Below, in pieces: positions 26,362 through 35,256 of a DNA stretch of 64,000 nt. Each line of letters starts with the position of its first letter. Within the stretch, counting starts at the first letter, position 1. The notes under the pieces were generated by a model that saw only the letters and a list, made by a program, of their open reading frames with translations, had not been told where the DNA came from and searched no databases. Source of the stretch: Novipirellula artificiosorum (lineage in GTDB: Bacteria > Planctomycetota > Planctomycetia > Pirellulales > Pirellulaceae); NCBI RefSeq assembly GCF_007860135.1, contig NZ_SJPV01000001.1:668939-732938 (forward strand), given 5' to 3'. A program made the position numbers and the translations under genes.

Positions 26362-29300
26362 ATGAATCGTTCTTGGCAAAACGGATCACTTGCAGACCGA
26401 ACCATTGCAATGGCCGCCAAACTGCTGGAAAAAGCGATTCAGCTCCAGACCCCCCAAGAGCGGAGGCAACAGTCGGAATTCGACCGGATGGTCAGTAATC
26501 CGGAAGATAAGGCGACGCTCGTCGAAATGACCGACCAGGCCTTCCGCACCCACTCGCCCGCCCGCGTCGCCGACCAATTGACCCACTTATTGGACGTCCA
26601 AGGCATCCCCCGATTTTTTAGTCCCATCGAACAAGCGATGTTGCGCGGATTCCAATCGTTCGGCGAATACTTGCCGGGCGTGGCGGTACCAATGGTCAAA
26701 GAGAAGATGCGGCGAGAAACGGCGAACGTCATCCTGCCGGCCGAACCCGACCTGCTCGCCGAACACCTGCAAGCCCGTCAAAGCCACGGTGTTCAAATGA
26801 ACGTCAACCTGCTCGGTGAAGCCATCTTGGGCGAAGCCGAAGCGAGGCGACGGATCGAGCAGTGCTACAAAGCACTGCGGATGCCCGAGTTGGAGTGCTT
26901 GTCGATCAAGATTTCGACCCTCTACAGCCAAATCTCGCCGCTTGCCCGCGATCATTCGATCGCGAAGGTTTCCGATCGATTGGAATCACTTTACCGTATC
27001 GCGATGAGCGAAAGTGACCCCGAAGCCGGCATCGAGAAGTTCGTCTACCTTGACATGGAGGAATATCGCGACCTGTATCTGACGGCCGATATTTTGTGTG
27101 ACACGCTCGACCGCGAAGGGATGGACTCTGTGCATGCCGGTATCGCGTTGCAGGCCTATATCCCCGATTCATTGGGGGTCTTGCAACGGCTGATCGCTTG
27201 GTCGAAAACTCGTGTGGCGTCCGGCAGTCAACCGATTACGATTCGCTTGGTTAAAGGCGCCAATTTGGAAATGGAGCGAGTCGATGCATCGATCCGAGGC
27301 ATTCCAAGCGCGACCTACTGCGTCAAACACGAAACCGATGCGAACTTCAAACGAATGCTGCGTCTATTGATCGACGCGGCATCCGCCGGCAGCCTTCGTG
27401 TCGGAGTCGCGTCCCATAACCTGTTTGATGTCGCGCTCGCTCTGATTTGGGCTGACGAACAAAATGCGATGGCAAACGTGCAGTTTGAGATGCTCGAAGG
27501 AATGGCGAACCATCAGCGCCGCGCCATCTCTGCCGAGGACATCGACATGGTCCTCTACGCACCCGCCTGTTTTCGTGATGGGTTCCTCAACGCGATCGGC
27601 TACCTGATCCGACGACTTGATGAGAACACGGGGCCCGAGAATTTCTTACGACATACCTATCGGCTGACGCCCGATAGCGACGATTTCCGAATGCTGAGCG
27701 ATGGCTTTCGCAAATCGCTCGAGGCGATGGAAACGGTCAGTGGTGAACCGAGGCGAGCCGGTTTGGTTCGAGGCGTGGGACAAGACGTTTCGTCGAAGAA
27801 CTTGCTCGGAGGCAACCCAAAAGCCGAACTCGAACGGTTCGTGAATGAGCCGGATACGGATTGGTCGTTGCCTGGGAATGCAGAGTGGATCGAAGCGGTG
27901 ATGAAGACCAAGAAGGGCCAGTGCGTCGATTTACCGCAGACGAACATTTCTAAGCAAGCGGACGTTGCGACTTGCTTTGACCCGTCTCAGCCCGACGTCC
28001 CCGTTTGCCGCTACGTTCCTGCAACGATTCCCGAGGTCCACGCAGCCGTGGACCGAGCCGTCAACGACGAATCAGACTGGGCCAACACGACGATCGAACA
28101 TCGACACGCGTTGCTCCAGCAAACCGCCCAAAATCTGCGAGATCGGCGTGGCGAACTGATCGCGGTGATGGTCGCCGATGGTGGAAAAACCGTAAGCGAA
28201 GCCGATCCCGAAGTGAGCGAAGCGATTGATTTTTGCGAATTCTACCCGCTCTCGGTCAACATTTGGCGGAACCACCCCACCATTCGTTTGCGTCCTCGCG
28301 GTGTCGTAGCCGTTGTGTCGCCATGGAATTTCCCCTTGGCGATTCCGTGCGGGGGGATCGCCGCGTCGCTGGCTGCTGGGAATCGCGTGATCCTGAAGCC
28401 GGCCTCGCAAACCGTCTTGACCGCATGGGAATTGTGTCGAGCGTTTTGGGACGCCGGGGTTCCCGAATCCGTCCTGCAGTGCGTGCCGTGCAGCGGTCAG
28501 ACGGCTGAGGCGGGATTGATCAAGAATCCAAGCATCGACACCGTCATTTTGACCGGCGGCACGACCACCGCCAAGCGGATGTTGACGGCTCGCCCCGACT
28601 TGCACTTGCTGGCCGAAACCGGCGGAAAAAACGCCACGATCGTGACCGCCATGGCGGATCGTGAGTTGGCCGTCAAACATGTCGTTCAATCGGCGTTTGG
28701 ACACAGCGGACAAAAGTGTAGCGCCACCTCGCTGCTGCTGCTCGAGGACGAAGTGTTCCATGACAAACGTTTTCGCGACCTGTTGGCCGACGCCGTCGAG
28801 AGCATTCGCGTCGGTTCAAGTTGGGACTTGTCGACTCGGATGGGGCCGCTGATCACGAAGCCTCGAGCCGAGCTCAACCGTGGGCTGAAATCGCTGGAAG
28901 AGGACGAGTCCTGGCTCGTCGTTCCCGAGCACGTCGTCGCCAACCCGAACCTGTACCGGCCTGGCGTGAAATGGAACATTCGCCCCGGCAGCTTCACCCA
29001 TTTGACAGAACTGTTCGGACCCGTCCTTGGCGTGATGCGGTTTTCGCGACTCGAGGAGGCGATCGCCATCATCCGTTCCACCGGCTATGGTCTGACAAGC
29101 GGCATCGAAAGTCTTGACGAGCGCGAAATCGAATTGTGGCGAGAAACGATCCACGCCGGCAATCTCTACATCAACCGACCAACGACCGGCGCCATCGTGC
29201 TGCGGCAACCGTTTGGCGGAGTCGGCCTGAGCGCTTATGGTCCCGGTGTCAAAGCGGGAGGCCCGCACTACGTGTTGGCTCTCATGAATGTCGAGAATCG

Positions 29301-29937
29301 CTCAGAGACTCATCCGTCCAACCTTCCCACGGCGTCGAATCCGTTTTGCCAATGGCTCGATCATTCGGAGGCGGTCGATTTGCTTGACGCCGAATCACTC
29401 GTCGCGATTCGTATGGCCTGCCAATCGCAGTTGCTTGCGAACGAGCAAGAGTTTGCGCAACAGCACGATACCTTCAAACTTGTCGGTCAGGACAACCTAC
29501 GACGATACCGTAGCACCGACGCGATGAACCTTCGTTTTGATGCAAACGACTCACTGCGAGATGCCCTCATCAGCGTGTCCGCCGCGATCGCCGTGAACAC
29601 GCAACTCACCTTGTCACTCGATCCGACTGTCGCAGCGGAAGTGACGTCGACCTTCAACTCGGTTGCCGACGTCTTTCCAGGACTGATTCATCCCGTCGAG
29701 GAAACGCAAACGGAATTGGCCCTTCGCATGGCGGACGGAAACGTCGGCCGCTTGAGACGGTTAGGCTCGTCGACGTCGCCGGAGATCGACAAAGCGAGTG
29801 CCGAAGACTTCGTGACCGTCGTACGTGAACCGGTTGTCATCGACGGGCGCATTGAATGCTTACGTTACTTGGACGAACAATCCATTTCGCATGACTACCA
29901 CCGCTACGGCAACCTCGGCCGACGCAGCATCGATTGA
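26362..29937 (+). CDS. putA: Bifunctional proline dehydrogenase / delta-1-pyrroline-5-carboxylate dehydrogenase
   Basis: The ATG at 26362 is preferred over an upstream TTG and gives 1191 residues. The FAD-dependent proline dehydrogenase barrel occupies about 90-470 (QMNVNLLGEAILGEAEA, LSIKISTLYSQI, ITIRLVKGANLEMER, FEMLEGM). The aldehyde dehydrogenase domain spans about 560-1010, with GVVAVVSPWNFPLAIPCGG, LAETGGKNA and catalytic Cys786 in HSGQKCSATS. A further C-terminal domain (about 1025-1191) resembles the extra ALDH-like domain of long PutA proteins. There is no N-terminal DNA-binding ribbon-helix-helix, so it should be an enzyme and not a repressor. It oxidises proline to glutamate, channelling P5C between sites. 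It is divergent from serC. Confidence 0.94.
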   Translation: MNRSWQNGSLADRTIAMAAKLLEKAIQLQTPQERRQQSEFDRMVSNPEDKATLVEMTDQAFRTHSPARVADQLTHLLDVQGIPRFFSPIEQAMLRGFQSFGEYLPGVAVPMVKEKMRRETANVILPAEPDLLAEHLQARQSHGVQMNVNLLGEAILGEAEARRRIEQCYKALRMPELECLSIKISTLYSQISPLARDHSIAKVSDRLESLYRIAMSESDPEAGIEKFVYLDMEEYRDLYLTADILCDTLDREGMDSVHAGIALQAYIPDSLGVLQRLIAWSKTRVASGSQPITIRLVKGANLEMERVDASIRGIPSATYCVKHETDANFKRMLRLLIDAASAGSLRVGVASHNLFDVALALIWADEQNAMANVQFEMLEGMANHQRRAISAEDIDMVLYAPACFRDGFLNAIGYLIRRLDENTGPENFLRHTYRLTPDSDDFRMLSDGFRKSLEAMETVSGEPRRAGLVRGVGQDVSSKNLLGGNPKAELERFVNEPDTDWSLPGNAEWIEAVMKTKKGQCVDLPQTNISKQADVATCFDPSQPDVPVCRYVPATIPEVHAAVDRAVNDESDWANTTIEHRHALLQQTAQNLRDRRGELIAVMVADGGKTVSEADPEVSEAIDFCEFYPLSVNIWRNHPTIRLRPRGVVAVVSPWNFPLAIPCGGIAASLAAGNRVILKPASQTVLTAWELCRAFWDAGVPESVLQCVPCSGQTAEAGLIKNPSIDTVILTGGTTTAKRMLTARPDLHLLAETGGKNATIVTAMADRELAVKHVVQSAFGHSGQKCSATSLLLLEDEVFHDKRFRDLLADAVESIRVGSSWDLSTRMGPLITKPRAELNRGLKSLEEDESWLVVPEHVVANPNLYRPGVKWNIRPGSFTHLTELFGPVLGVMRFSRLEEAIAIIRSTGYGLTSGIESLDEREIELWRETIHAGNLYINRPTTGAIVLRQPFGGVGLSAYGPGVKAGGPHYVLALMNVENRSETHPSNLPTASNPFCQWLDHSEAVDLLDAESLVAIRMACQSQLLANEQEFAQQHDTFKLVGQDNLRRYRSTDAMNLRFDANDSLRDALISVSAAIAVNTQLTLSLDPTVAAEVTSTFNSVADVFPGLIHPVEETQTELALRMADGNVGRLRRLGSSTSPEIDKASAEDFVTVVREPVVIDGRIECLRYLDEQSISHDYHRYGNLGRRSID

Positions 29938-29957
29938 GTCAAAAACAGACTGTGCAC

Positions 29958-30028
29958 GTTGGAGTCTTAGGCTTTAGCCGATTCAGCAAGGATCCAGCAC
30001 GCAATCGGCGAAAGCCTACCACTCCAAC
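29958..30028. repeat. Large inverted repeat between convergent putA and the YacP-like gene
   Basis: Arms of 26 bases (29958-29983 and 30003-30028) are inverted copies with about three mismatches, around a 19-base loop. The arm core is TAGGCTTT flanked by GTTGGAGT and GCCGATT. It fills most of the 103-bp gap between two convergent genes, where it could act as a bidirectional terminator or be an interspersed REP-like element. No U-run follows it. Confidence 0.7.
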
Positions 30029-30040
30029 GAATCATCCGGG

Positions 30041-30574
30041 TTAGGGCTCGAACCCAAATTCTCGCAGCCAGCGTTCCACTTCCTCCTGCGGCATCCCCCC
30101 ACTGGGCTTGCCACTGCCCTGCCCTGCCCTCTCTTCGCTAGCCGATTCAACGACGATCGCGAGCTGCGGCTTTCCCTCGAGCAACGCGTCGAGCCACGGC
30201 TGCGAATCGAAAGCAATCGCGCCGCGCCGTTTGGCAGCATTCTGAATTCGATGATCCGCCGACACAATCGCCAATTGTTTCGGCGCCGTATGCTGCGTGA
30301 TCAACTCCTCAATCAGATCGTCCGCTTCCACTTGCTCCACGGCGAATCGAACCTCCATGCCGCCGACCGTGTATTGGTGGGCTCGGTTTCGCGGTGGACA
30401 GCGAGCATCGAAGACAACACAAGTCCGTTGCCGAACGGATTCTGGCAAATGTTCGCACAGTCGTCGGATCAACCGCTTTCGTTCAACCTGCAACCAATCG
30501 GCATCAGGCGAGCGCCCTGGTCCGGCAACGGGCGCAATGACATTGTATCCGTCGACGATCAGCAACAGGGACAT
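30041..30574 (-). CDS. YacP-like NYN-domain nuclease
   Basis: The ATG at 30574 begins MSLLLIVDGYNVIAPV, the standard NYN start with the first metal-binding Asp; the longer frame to 30667 adds a Cys-rich tail. The protein is 177 residues. CVVFDARCPPRNRAHQ, EADDLIEELITQH and LAIVSADHRIQNAAKRRGA supply further acidic residues of the PIN-like fold (DGYN, EADD, SADH). YacP/Rae1 proteins are ribosome-associated or rRNA-directed endoribonucleases in Firmicutes, so RNA cleavage is expected, but the role here is inferred. A Gly/Ser-rich linker precedes a short C-terminal helix. It lies 95 bp after the FHA gene and is likely in the kinase-FHA operon. Confidence 0.82.
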   Translation of the reverse strand: MSLLLIVDGYNVIAPVAGPGRSPDADWLQVERKRLIRRLCEHLPESVRQRTCVVFDARCPPRNRAHQYTVGGMEVRFAVEQVEADDLIEELITQHTAPKQLAIVSADHRIQNAAKRRGAIAFDSQPWLDALLEGKPQLAIVVESASEERAGQGSGKPSGGMPQEEVERWLREFGFEP

Positions 30575-30669
30575 CTTGAATTCGGTGGAGCAGAAGGCGA
30601 AAACAGGTAAAAACGCATTCTCGCATCTTTCTGCTGCGGTGCATCCCCCTTGCCGACCCGCGGCCAAAG

Positions 30670-31467
30670 TCAGTCAATTTCGCTGAGGATTCGCGTCGGC
30701 GGTCCCGCATTAAAACGATAAACCGAGTAGCCCAAGAATCCGAGCACGCACAGCGTCAACAAGACCGCACCCATCCACTTTAACGATCCATCGTTTCGAA
30801 ATCGAGCGAGTGATGGCAGCGATCGGCTGCTGGCGGACTTGCTGCTTCGGCGCGGTTCGGCCCGCCTCTGCTTCATTGCAGCCGACCTTTGATCCCTTTG
30901 CTTGGCTGCGGGTCTCTCCTTCGCGATCGGCTCATCGGGTTCGACGAGCGTATCAACCAACTGCGCATCTTCGGCAAGTTCGGCCGCTGCCGCCCGCATC
31001 GCTTGACTGCGAATGCGTGAATAACGTTCGTCACGCGCGGCCGCATCTGCGGACTCCAATAGCCCTGCTACGTCTAACTCCTGCCAGGCGTCGCCTTGAA
31101 GCATCGAAGTGGACGGTGTTTTTTCATGCCCCCGGTCGTCTTCGTCCGTCGCCGCAGCAACGGACCTGCGCTGGAGCGACACCTCAAAAGCAACCTTGCC
31201 GCAGCGAAGCGAGTCGGCGTCGGTCAACTCGATCCACTGCCCTGGTGCGATTCGTTGGCCATTGATTCGGGTGCCGCTCGCGCTATTCAGATCGAGCACT
31301 CGCAGTTCGGTCTCGGTATGATGCAGCAAGCAGTGCCGGCGACTGACGGATCGGCTTTTCGGCCGAATCTGACATTCCGCGTGACGCCCAATCATGTAGT
31401 AACCGAGTTGCATCGACGCGGTGACACCGGCTTGGCTGCCGGCTGCAAGGACCAGCTGAACGATCAT
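30670..31467 (-). CDS. FHA-domain membrane protein
   Basis: The ATG at 31467 lies just after the kinase stop codon and starts at the FHA domain (MIVQLVLAAGSQAGV); an upstream GTG at 31533 would overlap the kinase. The protein is 265 residues. The FHA core is GYYMIGRHAECQIRP, SRSVSRRHCLL, LDLNSASGTRINGQRI, with the Arg and Ser/Asn phosphothreonine-contact residues present. The middle is charged and Ala-rich, then WMGAVLLTLCVLGFLGYSVY is a single membrane helix close to the C-terminus, leaving the FHA domain probably cytoplasmic. FHA domains bind phosphothreonine peptides. The Ser/Thr kinase ends 37 bp upstream on the same strand, so kinase and reader are probably partners. Confidence 0.88.
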   Translation of the reverse strand: MIVQLVLAAGSQAGVTASMQLGYYMIGRHAECQIRPKSRSVSRRHCLLHHTETELRVLDLNSASGTRINGQRIAPGQWIELTDADSLRCGKVAFEVSLQRRSVAAATDEDDRGHEKTPSTSMLQGDAWQELDVAGLLESADAAARDERYSRIRSQAMRAAAAELAEDAQLVDTLVEPDEPIAKERPAAKQRDQRSAAMKQRRAEPRRSSKSASSRSLPSLARFRNDGSLKWMGAVLLTLCVLGFLGYSVYRFNAGPPTRILSEID

Positions 31468-31504
31468 GGTGTCGACAACCCGGTCTTCATTCGAGGTTGC
31501 TGAT

Positions 31505-33004
31505 TTAGTTGGTAACAATGATAAACTGCCCACCTTGACTGTCCTCCATTTTCTTTATTTTCTGAGGTACGATGTCTTTCGGGGAACTCGCAAGCGTAAA
31601 AATCGACATCCCGACGACGACCAACAAAGCGGTCACGGCGACAGCGAGTCCGACGCCTAGCAAAAGCATCTGTTTGGAATCCGAAGAGGCCCCCGCCTTC
31701 GCCTTCAAAGAACCACCACTGCGGTCCGACAAACGATTGGGCGTTGGTTGATACGCCATCACCACCTTGCTGATGTCGATTGGCGGTAAGCTGCCAAAGT
31801 CGAGCTCCTCCACTTCGGCTGCCACCGTTACCTGACCATCGGACGAAAGAGAGGTATCGTCAATGGTGGCTTGATACAACGACTCGTCGACGACCCGCTC
31901 CCCTGCCGGTGCGATTCGTTCAAACTGCTGCCGCGAAGGTGTCCCCATTCCCAACCGACTCGACAAGCGATCAAGTTGAGCTTGCAAATCGACCGCTGAT
32001 TTGGGTCGATCTTCAGGACGTTTTGCCAACATACGGCTGACCAACTCGGCAATCGCTGCCGGACAATCCTGTCGCAAAGAGCGGACATCGGGTGGAGTCG
32101 CTGTTTGGTGCTTGGCCAATCGTTGAGCCACACTTTCACCGGTGAAGGGAGGTCGCCCCGTCAGCAAATAGAACCACGTGCAGCCCAGCGAGTAGATGTC
32201 GGCTCTTGCATCGACGTTCTTGCTATTGACCGCTTGTTCCGGGGCGACGAAATCTGCGGTTCCTATCAATCGACCGCTGCCGAGTTCGTCGTCGACTCCC
32301 ATCCATCCGATCCGGGCCAAGCCCATGTCGCTGATCTTCACGACACCGTCGCTACGCAACAGCAAATTCGAGGGTTTGATATCACGATGAATGATCCCAC
32401 GGTCATGAGCGTGAGCAAGTCCGCCGGTGGCTTGCCGAATCACGTCGAGCGCCAACGGAATGCTCATCACTCCGTCTCGAGTGACGGCATGTTGCAAGTC
32501 CACACCATCAATGTACTCCATGACGATAAAAACCTTGCCACCTGCTTGAGAGAAGTCATAGGCGCGAACGATGTTCAAATGATCAAGCTGGGCGGAGGCT
32601 CGCGCTTCCTCTTTAAATCGTTCAATACGTCGTTTGTCTCGGAGCGATTCGGGAGGCAAGATTTTCAGAGCCATCAATCGCTTCATCACATGATGTTCGC
32701 CCAGATAAACAACCCCCATGCCTCCTTTGCCCAGAGGTCGCAGCAACCGGTAGCTACCGAGATAGAAGCCACGGCACTTGCCAGCAAGAAGCTTATTCGC
32801 TTGCCAACGCGTTAGCAGTTCGGCACCCACCAACCCATCGGCCAATCGCTCCGCTGTGAAGGTCGCATTCTCGGCCATCATCGAAGCAACCACCTTCTTG
32901 ATGTCCTCGATCTGAACCAAGCTTGCAGAAAGACAACGACGCACGAGCGACCGCGTCGGTTCATCGAGCGTGGGTTGAGCGGCAGTGATCACGTTTCCAT
33001 TCAT
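31505..33004 (-). CDS. PknB-type Ser/Thr protein kinase with a C-terminal membrane helix
   Basis: The ATG at 33004 is chosen over a TTG at 33088; the protein has 499 residues. A helical region of about 75 residues, typical of planctomycete kinases, precedes the kinase domain (about 85-350). Motifs are the glycine loop LGKGGMGVVYLGE, ALKILPPE (ATP Lys), the catalytic loop HRDIKPSNLLL, DMGLA (a DFG variant) and the APEQ substrate segment. Near residues 445-470 MLLLGVGLAVAVTALLVVVGM is a single membrane helix; only about 25 residues lie outside, so no large sensor domain exists. The linker has Thr/Ser sites likely for autophosphorylation. An FHA gene follows 37 bp downstream. Confidence 0.92.
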   Translation of the reverse strand: MNGNVITAAQPTLDEPTRSLVRRCLSASLVQIEDIKKVVASMMAENATFTAERLADGLVGAELLTRWQANKLLAGKCRGFYLGSYRLLRPLGKGGMGVVYLGEHHVMKRLMALKILPPESLRDKRRIERFKEEARASAQLDHLNIVRAYDFSQAGGKVFIVMEYIDGVDLQHAVTRDGVMSIPLALDVIRQATGGLAHAHDRGIIHRDIKPSNLLLRSDGVVKISDMGLARIGWMGVDDELGSGRLIGTADFVAPEQAVNSKNVDARADIYSLGCTWFYLLTGRPPFTGESVAQRLAKHQTATPPDVRSLRQDCPAAIAELVSRMLAKRPEDRPKSAVDLQAQLDRLSSRLGMGTPSRQQFERIAPAGERVVDESLYQATIDDTSLSSDGQVTVAAEVEELDFGSLPPIDISKVVMAYQPTPNRLSDRSGGSLKAKAGASSDSKQMLLLGVGLAVAVTALLVVVGMSIFTLASSPKDIVPQKIKKMEDSQGGQFIIVTN

Positions 33005-33341
33005 GATTGAGGGATCGGGCAAACGAGTGAACAAGGGACTCGAAGCAGACGGCTGAATACTCCATGTTTTAACGACCCGACAAGCCAAGCCGATGAAGAA
33101 ACGGTGAAGACGGCGCGCAGTTGTTGTTTGTCCGAAAGCGAAAACGATGCAAGGGGCGTTTCACCACCCAACGGTGAGAGTGCTCATGAATGCTTCTTGA
33201 AATCTTCACAAGGACCGCGTCGTTCGGCAGCAGCCTGCAGGTGCACTACGAACGTCCGGGTGGGCGATTTACCGAAATTTGCCCAGTTAATCTTGGACTG
33301 AGCGGCAAGGCGCTAGCCGCTCATGAAGTGGCGCGGTCCAG
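33005..33341. other. Intergenic stretch upstream of the kinase gene, with a short hairpin
   Basis: This 337-bp gap lies between the truA stop and the kinase start. Only the inverted repeat at 33299-33323 stands out; no RNA gene, coding frame with a recognised product, or convincing promoter was found. Confidence 0.5.
33299..33323. repeat. Short hairpin after truA
   Basis: Perfect 8-base arms (tgagcggc at 33299-33306, gccgctca at 33316-33323) flank a 9-base loop, 20 bp past the truA stop. It may terminate truA transcription or be one copy of an interspersed palindromic repeat. No U-run follows. Confidence 0.6.
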
Positions 33342-34109
33342 CTAAGCAAACGGCCGATAATCGACTCGCTGCAGAAACAATCCTTGCGGCGGCGCGGTAG
33401 GGCCGGCCGCGTCACGATCTCGTGCGGCCAGCACGTCGGCAATCCATGAAGGATCGTGCTTACCTTTGCCGACCTCGATCAGGGTCCCAACAATGTTGCG
33501 AACCATGTTGTAGAGAAAACCATCGGCTTCGATTTCGATCACAATCCGCTCTCCGTGGTGAAGGGAAGTGGACTCACGCAGCAGATCACACGCACGAACC
33601 GTCCGGACCGTCGTCTTACGAGGACTTCGTGAGCCTTGAAAACTGCTGAAGTCGTGTTGACCGACAAAGGATTCGCAGGCAGCCGCAATCGCATCGAGAT
33701 GGATGTCGCCATGAATCTGCCAGCAGTAGCGATAATCGAAAACACTTCGCGTACCACCGATCTGTAACTGATAGCGATAGCGTTTACCAACAGCATCCGC
33801 GATCGCATGAAAATCATCGGGAGCATCGACACACTCGAGCACGACGATGGTCGGTGGCAAATGGACATTCATCGCATTCGCCAGGTCCGCCGCGGTCGCT
33901 CGCCAATTGGGTGTACGGAAGCTGGCGACCTGAGCGAGCGCATGAACTCCTGAATCGGTCCGACCGCTGCCCGTTACCGCCACGCGCTGACCCGTCAACT
34001 TCACCAATGCCCGTTCGAGCATGCCTTGGATGGTCGTTCGCCGTGGCTGAATTTGCCAACCGGCGAAATCAACTCCGTCATAGGCGACAGTGATCTTGAA
34101 CGTGCGCAC
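33342..34109 (-). CDS. truA: tRNA pseudouridine(38-40) synthase
   Basis: The 255-residue protein starts at a GTG at 34109, where RTFKITVAYDGVDFAGWQIQP is the TruA N-terminus. The catalytic aspartate is Asp52 in GSGRTDSGVHALAQ. VGKRYRYQL, FSSFQGSR, FLYNMVRNIVGTLIEVG and the C-terminal GPTAPPQGLFL are all conserved family blocks. The enzyme isomerises uridines 38-40 in the anticodon arm of tRNAs in the cytoplasm and needs no cofactor. It lies 76 bp downstream of asd on the same strand; that gap holds part of an interspersed repeat. A short hairpin follows its stop. Confidence 0.95.
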   Translation of the reverse strand: MRTFKITVAYDGVDFAGWQIQPRRTTIQGMLERALVKLTGQRVAVTGSGRTDSGVHALAQVASFRTPNWRATAADLANAMNVHLPPTIVVLECVDAPDDFHAIADAVGKRYRYQLQIGGTRSVFDYRYCWQIHGDIHLDAIAAACESFVGQHDFSSFQGSRSPRKTTVRTVRACDLLRESTSLHHGERIVIEIEADGFLYNMVRNIVGTLIEVGKGKHDPSWIADVLAARDRDAAGPTAPPQGLFLQRVDYRPFA

Positions 34110-34157
34110 GATCGTTGGGGTTCAATGTTGCGGTGTTTTCAAAAAAATTGCCAAGGG

Positions 34158-34190
34158 AGCTCGCTTCGCCTGCGGCCGTGCCGCACTACG
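34158..34190. repeat. Diverged copy of the 40-kb interspersed repeat, overlapping the asd stop
   Basis: This 33-bp stretch (agctcgcttcgcctgcggcc then gtgccgcactacg) matches the end of the 111-bp repeat unit at 40050-40290 with about five differences. Its final CTAC contains the minus-strand TAG stop of asd, as the repeat at 40.3 kb does for leuA. Confidence 0.6.
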
Positions 34191-35190
34191 ATCGTTTCAT
34201 TAAGAGCTCTGCGATTTGAACCGCGTTCGTCGCAGCACCTTTACGCAGATTATCGCTAACACACCAAAAAGCGATCCCGCTCGAGCTGCTGATGTCTTTG
34301 CGAATCCGACCCACAAACACATCGTCCTTGCCGTCGCAATCGCGTGGCATCGGGTACCGTTTGTTCGACAAATCGTCGACGACCGTGATGCCGTCAAATG
34401 CTTGAAACAAATTTGTTGCCTCTTCAACGGACAACGGTTTTTCCGTTTCCACTAAAATCGACTCACTATGTCCCGTGGCAACCGGCACTCGCACACAGGT
34501 CGGGCAAACCTGGATCTGATTGTCACCAAAGATTTTCTGAGTTTCGTACACCATCTTCATTTCTTCGCTGGTGTAGCCTTCGTACTTCTCCGATCCGATC
34601 TGAGGAATCAGGTTAAAACCAATCGGGTGCTGGAACGTTTTTGGCGGATGTGTCTTCCCGACAAGCGCACTGCGGACACTGTCGTTCAATTCCTCGCTTC
34701 CTGGCAAACCCGCACCGCTGGTTGCTTGGTACGTACTGACGACCACGCGTTTCACTCTCGCAGCACGATGCAGGGGAGCGAGTGCGACGACCATTTGCGT
34801 CGTGCTACAGTTGGGACTTGCCAAAATGCCTTCGTGCTTTTCAGCCGCTTCGGGATTCACTTCGGGGATGATCAAGGGAACCTTAGGATCCATCCGCCAA
34901 TACCCACTTTCGTCCACGACGATCGCACCTTCTTGGACCGCATAGGGCACAAATTCGGCTGCAATTTCATCGGGCGTGCTGCCGATGACCAAATCGACAT
35001 TCTTGAACGCCCCCGGGGCAAGCAACTCGACTTGGATCACCTCGCCGTTGTAGCGGACCTCCTTGCCCACCGAACGCTCCGAGGCGAGGAGTTTGAGCTT
35101 TTTGAACGGCAGATTGCGTTTCTGCAATTGCTCGAGAACGATTCGTCCAACGGCACCGGTAGCACCAACGACTGCGAGAGTCTCGTACAC
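34186..35190 (-). CDS. asd: Aspartate-semialdehyde dehydrogenase
   Basis: The 334-residue protein starts at a GTG at 35190 with YETLAVVGATGAVGRIVLEQL, the NADP-binding fold. The catalytic Cys128 lies in LASPNCSTTQM, and GSEELNDSVRS, NLIPQIG and RVPVATGHSE are family blocks. It reduces aspartyl phosphate to aspartate semialdehyde, the branch point to lysine, threonine, methionine and cell-wall precursors. Length and motifs are those of the USG-1/archaeal-like bacterial group. truA follows. The last codons and the TAG stop lie inside a short interspersed repeat, so the extreme C-terminus (MKRS) may have been set by its insertion. Confidence 0.95.
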   Translation of the reverse strand: MYETLAVVGATGAVGRIVLEQLQKRNLPFKKLKLLASERSVGKEVRYNGEVIQVELLAPGAFKNVDLVIGSTPDEIAAEFVPYAVQEGAIVVDESGYWRMDPKVPLIIPEVNPEAAEKHEGILASPNCSTTQMVVALAPLHRAARVKRVVVSTYQATSGAGLPGSEELNDSVRSALVGKTHPPKTFQHPIGFNLIPQIGSEKYEGYTSEEMKMVYETQKIFGDNQIQVCPTCVRVPVATGHSESILVETEKPLSVEEATNLFQAFDGITVVDDLSNKRYPMPRDCDGKDDVFVGRIRKDISSSSGIAFWCVSDNLRKGAATNAVQIAELLMKRS

Positions 35191-35256
35191 AGAAGTTATT
35201 CCGAAAGAATGTGTTGAAATGAAAAGTGAAGCATGGAGTTCAGGAGAACACCCGAA

